A DNA stretch of 10,224 bases from NCBI GenBank assembly GCA_030042955.1, contig JASHYQ010000178.1, positions 1 to 10,224 on the forward strand, written 5' to 3'. Shown piece after piece: positions 6,544 to 10,224 of the stretch. The notes under the pieces were generated by a model, which was not told the DNA's origin, ran no database searches, and saw nothing but the letters and a program-made list of their open reading frames with translations. This stretch comes from Thermoplasmata archaeon (GTDB taxonomy: Archaea > Thermoplasmatota > Thermoplasmata > Lutacidiplasmatales > UBA184). Every line of letters starts with the position of its first letter. The first letter of the stretch is position 1. The position numbers were made by a program, and so were the translations under genes.

Positions 6544-7661
6544 TCAAAGGGAGATTGAGACCGCGAAGAAAAATCACGCGAATCCCGAGTGGAACTCGAA
6601 TACGTATCGACGGCCGGACTCCGCCAGTGGGAGACCGCCCCGCTCCGGGTCCAGGCGAACGGTCGGCCGAGCAGGGTCGCTCCGGGGAGGAAGCTGCCGA
6701 GCGACCGCTCCAGCCCGGGCAGGCTGGCAAGGCCGCCAGCGGCCTCGGAAGAAGTCCGCGGGGGTTGGAGCCACGCACGGACGAGGCTGGAAATCGGTTG
6801 GTCCGCCGGCGAGGTCACCAGGTGGAAGCGCGGGTGCCGGTCCAGCCACCGAAGGACTCGTGCATCCTGGAAGATCGAGCTCGCACCGGTGAGCAGGTGG
6901 ATCTCCGATGCGCGGGTCGAGCGCTCGTTCACCGACTCGAGGAACAGCAGCAACTCCCGGGAGGTCAGCTTCCAGGAGGCCGCGCTGGGGGGAAGCCCAT
7001 CGAGGACCCGGACCGTCTCCGCTAGCTGCTCGACCCGGCCCAGAGCGCGACGGTCCCCCTCTGTCCGCTCCCGCCCTCCGCTGCCGCCGCGACGCGAGGA
7101 GTGAGCGGTCGCTCCGGGGGCGTTGCCCAAGAAGTCGATACTGAGGGCGAGCAGGGTCCGGGGAGGGTCCACGTAGAGGCCCGCGACGTCGATTCTCCGG
7201 TCGCGGACCCGCGGGTCGGGCGATAGTCGCCAGTGTCGGTACGGCGGAGGGCGAACTCCCGAGCTTCTCCACGCTCGTGCGATGGTCGTGTGGCTCGCGC
7301 CCAGCTCTTTCGCAAGGGTCCGGGTCGTCCACCGAACGCCGTTGGTCGGCCGGGCAGACCGAGTGCGCTCGAGGATAGTGGCTACGGAAGGAGAGCCGGA
7401 ACCCTCCTTATGCCCCGACCGGGGAGCGTCGGCAGAGATTCCCGCCAGCCCGAGCAGGGCGAAACGCGCCCGCCACCGCCGCACGGTCACGGGGCTCATG
7501 CGAAGAATCTTCGCAATCTCCTTGTTGTTCCGACCCTCGGCCGCGAGCAGGACAATCCGGGCCCGCTCGGCGCGCCGCACGGGGACCGATCGGCCCCGCG
7601 TCCACTGCAAGAGTTTCGCCCACTCCCGCGGGCTCAGGGCCACGGGAGGGGCACCCTTCAT
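6540..7661 (-). CDS. IS630-family transposase-derived protein with degraded DDE triad
   Basis: 373 residues from the ATG at 7661; this start is chosen because a TATA-like box lies 20-27 bases upstream and the reading frame above it has no transposase similarity. Seen: a first HTH at about 30-80 (ARIVLLAAEGRNNKEIAKIL, then MSPVTVRRWRARF) and a second at 107-150 (WTTRTLAKELGASHTTIARA). GLYVDPP at 161-167 leads into the catalytic core. These match IS630/Tc1-type transposases closely. In the core, the usual VDEK is SIDFL (D176 kept), the usual HLVLDN is HLLTGA (Asp replaced by G259, Asn by A260), and the usual NQVERWF is SSLVRAWL (Glu replaced by R295). The intervening RWLDRHPRFHL (271-281) is kept and places these positions without gaps. 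So DNA binding may persist while strand transfer is unlikely. It may be a domesticated regulator or a decaying insertion; no terminal repeats were found. Confidence 0.8.
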   Translation of the reverse strand: MKGAPPVALSPREWAKLLQWTRGRSVPVRRAERARIVLLAAEGRNNKEIAKILRMSPVTVRRWRARFALLGLAGISADAPRSGHKEGSGSPSVATILERTRSARPTNGVRWTTRTLAKELGASHTTIARAWRSSGVRPPPYRHWRLSPDPRVRDRRIDVAGLYVDPPRTLLALSIDFLGNAPGATAHSSRRGGSGGRERTEGDRRALGRVEQLAETVRVLDGLPPSAASWKLTSRELLLFLESVNERSTRASEIHLLTGASSIFQDARVLRWLDRHPRFHLVTSPADQPISSLVRAWLQPPRTSSEAAGGLASLPGLERSLGSFLPGATLLGRPFAWTRSGAVSHWRSPAVDTYSSSTRDSRDFSSRSQSPFD

Positions 7662-7680
7662 GCGTCGAGGGAAGGTTTCT

Positions 7681-7688
7681 GTTATATT
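7681..7688 (-). promoter_or_regulatory. TATA-like box for a leaderless start of the IS630-like gene
   Basis: The minus strand reads AATATAAC, occupying -27 to -20 relative to the ATG at 7661. That position is expected when transcription begins at or next to the start codon. No Shine-Dalgarno sequence is present, in agreement with a leaderless mRNA. This AT patch stands out against very GC-rich surroundings. Confidence 0.6.
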
Positions 7689-7707
7689 GACCCTGGCGCG
7701 ATGGAAT

Positions 7708-7746
7708 GCGGATAAAGTGCATCTATCTACGTTCCAGTTTATCCGC
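7708..7746. promoter_or_regulatory. 9+9 perfect inverted repeat upstream of the IS630-like gene promoter
   Basis: GCGGATAAA (7708-7716) and TTTATCCGC (7738-7746) are exact reverse complements separated by 21 bases. The element starts 20 bases upstream of the TATA-like box. A further CGGATAACC lies at 7788-7796, giving three GGATAA cores. The half-site centres are 30 bases apart, about three helical turns, which suits a dimeric or tandem-HTH binding protein. It could be an operator, an activator site, or a transposon end remnant. Confidence 0.5.
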
Positions 7747-8029
7747 CGCCCGGTGCGACGTCCGCAGGAGTCGGGCGACCGCGATGTCGGATAACCATGA
7801 GCAGGACTAGGGGGAACCAAGGCAGACCAGGCAGCAGAGCCCCGGGCGGGTCAACCTACTGACATGGACCGGGTCGACCACGTTCCCGGCGGTCCGGCCA
7901 TGAAGGAAGCGGTCGCTCACCGAGGGATGGGAGGTTGTGCCGGCACTCATCGGCCCGCTGGGTCGAGTAGTTCCGTGAGGGAAAGGGGCCCAGGTCCCCT
8001 AGGGGAGGAGGCCGTCCAGAGAAGGGCTC
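7747..8029. other. Intergenic stretch without a supported gene
   Basis: Together with the promoter region this makes a 368-base gap between the regulator stop (8030) and the start at 7661. I see no convincing coding region. It contains GGACCG (7866-7871) with CGGTCC (7890-7895) as a 6-base inverted repeat, and the palindromic terminator-like element listed separately. A plus-strand open frame from 7864 overlaps the regulator and has no recognisable protein features. Confidence 0.5.
7984..8006 (-). terminator. Candidate terminator/palindrome after the tandem-HTH regulator
   Basis: TCCCCTAGGGGA (7995-8006) is a perfect 12-base palindrome beginning 24 bases past the regulator's stop. In addition AGGGG (7984-7988) and CCCCT (7996-8000) form an alternative stem with a 7-base loop, followed in the minus-strand transcript by TTTCCCTC. 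The pyrimidine tail and position suit 3'-end formation, though there is no strong T-run. Confidence 0.35.
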
Positions 8030-8929
8030 TCAGCGCTCGACGCCTCTCGTCCCGTATCTTCGAATCCGTTCGCTCCGAATCCAGTCGACGATGCGATCTC
8101 GGGCGAAGTACCCTCCTGCAGGTATCAGGGGGTCCGCGCTGAGGACGCCAGGCAGCGAGCGGAGCTCGAGTTCCAGTTCCCGGGCGTCGAAGTAGCTGTC
8201 CGCGCTTCCCAGCAAGTAGACCCCGCGCGGATTTCGGGTCCAGTGCGGTCGGTCCCAGAGCCGGGGCAACTTCAGGGCCGCCTCGTCGACCGACCCGTCC
8301 AACTTGAGCCAGATGCCGTAGGTGGAGAGCCCTGCCTCGCGTGCGAGGTCCACGATCATGGCGAGTTCTAGCACCCGGGCGGTGTCGAGGTTCGACCGAT
8401 GAAGGCGGAGAGTCCGCGGAGAGACGCCTGCCTGCTTGGCCTGTGTGGTGAGCGAGGCCCGAGGGGTTCGAACCACGGCTTCCATCACCTTCCAGTCGAC
8501 CCGGGAAAGGTCGTCAGGGTCCATCAAGCCCTTTGGGGACCAGTCGTCCAACGGGCCACCGAAGGGACGGCCGAGCAACCGGCCCAGTCGAGGGTCGTCC
8601 TGGGCGTCGGGCTCCTCTGTAAACCGCACGGCCATGTAGAAGTCCGGCCGAAAGCAGCGCACGTACACGAGGTCCTCGACCTCTCTCAAACGTGCGACGG
8701 GAAGCTCGAGTCGATCTCGGGCGGTGTAGCCCCAGGCGAGCGCATGCCGTCCCAATATCTCGGCGCCCGGGTGGACCGCATAGTCGGTCAGCACCCCGTC
8801 GGTTTCCAGCCGCCGTCGACGGAGCCGGACCGCTTTTCCCGTGAGGTTCACCTCACGCCCGATCCGTTCGTCCGAGAGGAACGGGTCGGAGACGAGCAGC
8901 GTGAAGATCCTGAGGTCGGTCCGGTCCAT
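8030..8929 (-). CDS. Tandem winged-HTH transcription regulator, Lrp/AsnC-like
   Basis: 299 residues. Seen: two similar units in one chain. The first HTH is at about 3-50 (LDxRIxxLLxxDPxLSDxxIGxxxxLTGKAVRLRRRRLExDGVL). The second is at 141-190 (LSRVDWKVMEAVVRTPRASL, then TTQAKQAGVSPRTLRLHRSN). Each HTH is followed by an alpha/beta stretch of about 80-90 residues that may be a ligand- or dimer-type domain (58-105 and 192-270). Single Lrp proteins are about 150 residues, so this looks like an internal duplication that would let one chain behave as a built-in dimer. It likely binds DNA in the cytoplasm as a repressor or activator; the ligand is unknown. The ATG at 8929 lacks a Shine-Dalgarno site and has a TATA-like hexamer at -25 to -30. 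It is divergent from the VOC gene, which makes that gene a natural candidate target. Confidence 0.78.
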   Translation of the reverse strand: MDRTDLRIFTLLVSDPFLSDERIGREVNLTGKAVRLRRRRLETDGVLTDYAVHPGAEILGRHALAWGYTARDRLELPVARLREVEDLVYVRCFRPDFYMAVRFTEEPDAQDDPRLGRLLGRPFGGPLDDWSPKGLMDPDDLSRVDWKVMEAVVRTPRASLTTQAKQAGVSPRTLRLHRSNLDTARVLELAMIVDLAREAGLSTYGIWLKLDGSVDEAALKLPRLWDRPHWTRNPRGVYLLGSADSYFDARELELELRSLPGVLSADPLIPAGGYFARDRIVDWIRSERIRRYGTRGVER

Positions 8930-8950
8930 CCACCGGGGGATTCTGATCGT

Positions 8951-8967
8951 CCGATTTTAGGAATCGG
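8951..8967. promoter_or_regulatory. Divergent-promoter operator candidate overlapping the regulator's TATA-like box
   Basis: CCGATT (8951-8956), TTAGG, AATCGG (8962-8967) is a perfect 6+6 dyad with a 5-base spacer. It is nested inside GGGGA (8936-8940) and TCCCC (8970-8974). The regulator's TATA-like hexamer (minus-strand TAAAAT, 8954-8959, -25 to -30 from its ATG) lies within the dyad, so a bound protein would block the core promoter. This is the arrangement expected for autoregulation. Confidence 0.55.
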
Positions 8968-8978
8968 GTTCCCCGAGG

Positions 8979-9015
8979 CTTTATGGTCTAGGAGCCGGCG
9001 TCGGGGACGAGGGGG
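8979..9015 (+). promoter_or_regulatory. Promoter and Shine-Dalgarno region of the VOC gene
   Basis: CTTTATGG (8979-8986) is a possible TATA-like box that would start transcription near 9008. GAGGGGG (9009-9015) is a plausible ribosome binding site with an 8-base spacer to the ATG at 9024. The box lies about 12 bases from the dyad at 8951-8967, so one protein could influence both directions. Confidence 0.45.
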
Positions 9016-9023
9016 CGTCGGAC

Positions 9024-9449
9024 ATGAGCGTGTCTCGAGAGGGGGCAGAGTCGCGGGGAGTATCATTCCTGAACCCCTTCGTCAACCTCTATAGTCGCGA
9101 CGTCGAAGCCGGCCTCCGGTTCTATCGGGACCTCCTCGGATTCAAGGAAACCTTCCGTACTCCGAAGGTCGGAACTCCTGTGCACGTCGAGCTCACCCTC
9201 GGCGGCTTCGGGATCGGGCTCAGTGCGGTCGAAGCCGCAAAGAGGGTACACGGGGTCGACGCGTCCCCTGGCAGCCCGTCCATGGCGGTGACCGTGTGGA
9301 CCTACGACGTCGACCAGGCGTTTCAGATGCTGATCTCCGCGGGCGTGCCGGTCGTTCAGCAGCCTCACAACTCCAGCAACAACAATCGCACCGCGCTGGT
9401 GCGGGACCCGGACGGAAACCTCGTTGAGATTGTAGCCAAGGTCCGCTAG
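9024..9449 (+). CDS. VOC-fold protein (glyoxalase/bleomycin-resistance/dioxygenase superfamily)
   Basis: 141 residues. Seen: two beta-alpha-beta-beta-beta units. The first has NPFVNLYSRDVEAGLRFYRD (17-36), LLGF and HVELTLGGFGIGLS (54-67). The second has SMAVTVWTYDVDQAFQMLIS (86-105), AGVPVVQQP and VRDPDGNLVEIVAKVR (126-141). The RDPDGNLVEI ending is the hallmark of the superfamily. Of the usual metal ligands, E56 and E135 are present, but the first-strand position is N21 and the third-site His is not evident, so a metal enzyme role is uncertain. Members include lyases, dioxygenases, epimerases and antibiotic-binding proteins; the substrate here cannot be assigned. It is cytoplasmic with no membrane segment, and it is divergent from the tandem-HTH regulator. 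Confidence 0.85.
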   Translation: MSVSREGAESRGVSFLNPFVNLYSRDVEAGLRFYRDLLGFKETFRTPKVGTPVHVELTLGGFGIGLSAVEAAKRVHGVDASPGSPSMAVTVWTYDVDQAFQMLISAGVPVVQQPHNSSNNNRTALVRDPDGNLVEIVAKVR

Positions 9450-9693
9450 TGGGACTGTCCAGCCCGTCAGCCCGGAGTTCTTGGTCCCGAGCGAGGGCAC
9501 GGCACTTCTGCCGTGGGACGGGTATCGCTCCTCTCGGAGAGGGGAAATGGTTCCCACGAGTCGAACCCGACGGGTTTGTGGTCCGGCTTGTATCCCTCTC
9601 GTCTGCGCGTTTCAGGATGGAGGTTCGCATCGCCCGTCGCTCGTCGACCCTGCGTCATGCGGGTCTGGCCTAGATTCCGGCCGGAGGCGACAG
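9450..9693. other. Intergenic stretch with short hairpins after the VOC gene
   Basis: No convincing gene is seen. CACGGC (9498-9503), ACTTCT, GCCGTG (9510-9515) is a perfect 6-base hairpin. A CCTCT-CGG-AGAGG stem follows about 17 bases later. GGGAC (9452-9456) and GTCCC (9484-9488) also pair. These could end the VOC transcript or form part of a structured 3' region. AACCCG-A-CGGGTT (9564-9576) is a short dyad. A 63-codon minus-strand frame (9467-9658) shows only low-complexity polar sequence and is not called. Confidence 0.35.
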
Positions 9694-9694
9694 G

Positions 9695-9702
9695 CTATAT
9701 CG
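9695..9702 (+). promoter_or_regulatory. Distal TATA-like box upstream of the DUF1059 gene
   Basis: CTATATCG in a GC-rich context is one of the best TATA-like matches in the window. Transcription about 25 bases downstream would begin near 9722-9723, which is where the nested stem at 9722-9755 begins. Because the core is nearly palindromic, minus-strand firing cannot be excluded. Confidence 0.4.
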
Positions 9703-9721
9703 AAACAAGGGGCCCGGAACC

Positions 9722-9755
9722 CGTTGATTCGGCGATCCACGCCGATAGGACAACG
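9722..9755 (+). other. Two-tier stem-loop, possible small RNA 5' end or leader structure
   Basis: CGTTG (9722-9726) pairs with CAACG (9751-9755). Inside it, TCGGCG (9729-9734) pairs with CGCCGA (9740-9745) around the 5-base loop ATCCA. The two stems are joined by an asymmetric internal loop (AT opposite TAGGA). It does not match a tRNA, and I do not recognise box C/D or H/ACA signatures with confidence. Confidence 0.35.
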
Positions 9756-9782
9756 CTGCGGTGGCCGGCTGTGGCTCGGTCG

Positions 9783-9790
9783 TTATGTAT
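9783..9790 (+). promoter_or_regulatory. Proximal TATA-like box of the DUF1059 gene
   Basis: TTATGTAT lies 46-53 bases ahead of the ATG at 9836. A start site about 25 bases downstream, near 9812, would give a leader of about 24 bases that carries the Shine-Dalgarno site but begins inside the 5' arm of the hairpin at 9809-9828. Confidence 0.45.
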
Positions 9791-9808
9791 CTTCGTCGCC
9801 TCCGTGAG

Positions 9809-9828
9809 TCCTCGCGCTGGGGCGAGGA
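9809..9828 (+). promoter_or_regulatory. Hairpin covering the DUF1059 ribosome binding site
   Basis: TCCTCGC (9809-9815), GCTGGG loop, GCGAGGA (9822-9828) is a perfect 7-base stem. Its 3' arm contains most of the Shine-Dalgarno site GAGGAG (9824-9829), which has a 6-base spacer to the ATG at 9836. When folded, the stem would hide the site and lower translation. Confidence 0.5.
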
Positions 9829-9835
9829 GCGGCTT

Positions 9836-10003
9836 ATGCAGGGACGAATGGAAAAGTGGAAGGTCGAGTGCGAGGACGGATTTGCTGTGATGAGTACGAA
9901 GGAGCACGAGCTCGTAGCGCACGTGCAGCAGCACTTGAAGGACGTTCACCAGAAGATAGTCGCCCACGCCGACGTCATGAAAATGGCCAAGAAGACGAGC
10001 TAG
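9836..10003 (+). CDS. DUF1059 family small protein
   Basis: 55 residues. The body from residue 5, with WKVECEDGFAVMSTKEHELV and the pattern HVQQHLKDVHQK (29-40), matches the DUF1059 family. Members are about 50-60 residues, with an early Cys-x-Asp turn, a short strand for residues such as FAVM, and a helix bearing spaced histidines (here H29, H33, H38). The function is unknown; the Cys and His positions might bind a metal, but this is inference. The ATG at 9836 is preferred over the in-frame ATG at 9848 because GAGGAG lies 6 bases upstream; starting at 9848 would give 51 residues and also be family-like. There is no membrane segment. It stands alone on the plus strand after a 386-base gap that holds regulatory-looking structure. 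Confidence 0.75.
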   Translation: MQGRMEKWKVECEDGFAVMSTKEHELVAHVQQHLKDVHQKIVAHADVMKMAKKTS

Positions 10004-10224
10004 TCGGAGTCGCGCCCTAGGCGCTCCAGCAGTCGGGTCCTCGGACCAGAACCGCGAGTAGGCGTCGGGCGTCGGATAGGTCCGCCGGTAGTGGTGGCCC
10101 CGGACGCAGTCGCTCACTGTTACAGGCCGAGCCCACTCCGCGCCTACAGTTCATCGCTCGGCGCTCAGTGCACCCCGGGGAACTCCCACGGTAGAGGTCG
10201 CCGGACCTTTCGGCTCATCGCGAG
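10004..10224. other. Right-edge stretch, no gene assigned
   Basis: No ATG start with a convincing product is seen on the plus strand. On the minus strand one frame is open from the right edge to a stop near 10138-10140 and could be the last ~28 codons of a gene entering from outside, but this is too short to judge. No tRNA pattern was found. Confidence 0.3.

Noticed and set aside
6444-7860. Terminal inverted repeats of an intact IS630 element around the transposase-like gene
   Set aside because: The GCGGATAAA repeat on the upstream side has no counterpart downstream, and the CTGATC repeat near the stop has none upstream; no TA-flanked matching ends were found by eye.
7864-8142. A 92-codon plus-strand frame in the gap after the regulator
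   Set aside because: It overlaps the C-terminal coding part of the regulator, has no ribosome site and shows polar low-complexity sequence.
9558-9568. Minus-strand GGGTTCGACTC resembling a tRNA T-arm
   Set aside because: The flanking bases do not make a 5-base T stem, and no acceptor stem, D-arm or anticodon arm can be laid out.
9467-9658. A 63-codon minus-strand frame between VOC and DUF1059 genes
   Set aside because: A TATA-like box exists about 37-44 bases upstream on that strand, but the product is disordered-looking without family features and it overlaps short hairpins; evidence is insufficient.
9695-10117. A 140-codon minus-strand frame opposite the DUF1059 gene
   Set aside because: The DUF1059 frame has family motifs and a good ribosome binding site; the opposite frame has neither.
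1-10224. CRISPR array, toxin-antitoxin pair or defence island
   Set aside because: No regularly spaced direct repeats and no Cas, nuclease, toxin or antitoxin motifs were seen in any plausible gene.

Overview
This is a GC-rich window that looks archaeal, most likely from an acid- or soil-associated Thermoplasmatota lineage. The basis is protein and promoter style, not a marker gene. A very long secreted and membrane-anchored S53 (sedolisin/kumamolisin-type) peptidase is present. There is a fused tandem winged-HTH regulator of the Lrp/AsnC kind. TATA-like boxes lie about 20-30 bases ahead of the start codons of genes that lack a Shine-Dalgarno site, as expected for leaderless archaeal transcripts. 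No rRNA, tRNA, CRISPR array or intact mobile element was found.

Layout, left to right. (1) 1-539, minus: N-terminal 179 residues of a uridine/purine nucleoside phosphorylase that runs off the left edge. (2) 662-1636, minus: a 324-residue protein that looks like an alpha/alpha-barrel of the prenyltransferase/terpene-cyclase fold. (3) 1881-6443, minus: a 1520-residue S53 peptidase with a signal/anchor segment, propeptide, catalytic domain, long beta-rich region, coiled-coil stalk, C-terminal membrane helix and basic cytoplasmic tail. (4) 6540-7661, minus: a full-length IS630-type transposase relative. Its two helix-turn-helix units are well kept, but two of the three catalytic acidic residues are replaced. 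(5) 8030-8929, minus: the tandem HTH regulator. (6) 9024-9449, plus: a VOC (glyoxalase/dioxygenase-fold) protein transcribed divergently from the regulator. (7) 9836-10003, plus: a 55-residue DUF1059 protein.

How they may work together. The regulator and VOC gene share a 94-base divergent promoter region holding a perfect 17-base dyad over the regulator's TATA-like box, which suggests autoregulation and possibly local control of the VOC gene. The transposase-derived gene has its own promoter with a 9+9 inverted repeat upstream, and it is the gene immediately ahead of the peptidase. This makes it a candidate domesticated DNA-binding protein. The peptidase, cyclase-like and phosphorylase genes are all on the minus strand, with gaps of 97-244 bases. 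They could be read through, but each gap contains inverted repeats and they show no obvious shared pathway.

The most interesting items are the apparently catalytically dead but open IS630-like gene, the stalk-anchored peptidase, and the leader of the DUF1059 gene. That leader has two TATA-like boxes and a hairpin that covers the ribosome binding site; only transcripts from the distal box would contain the whole hairpin.
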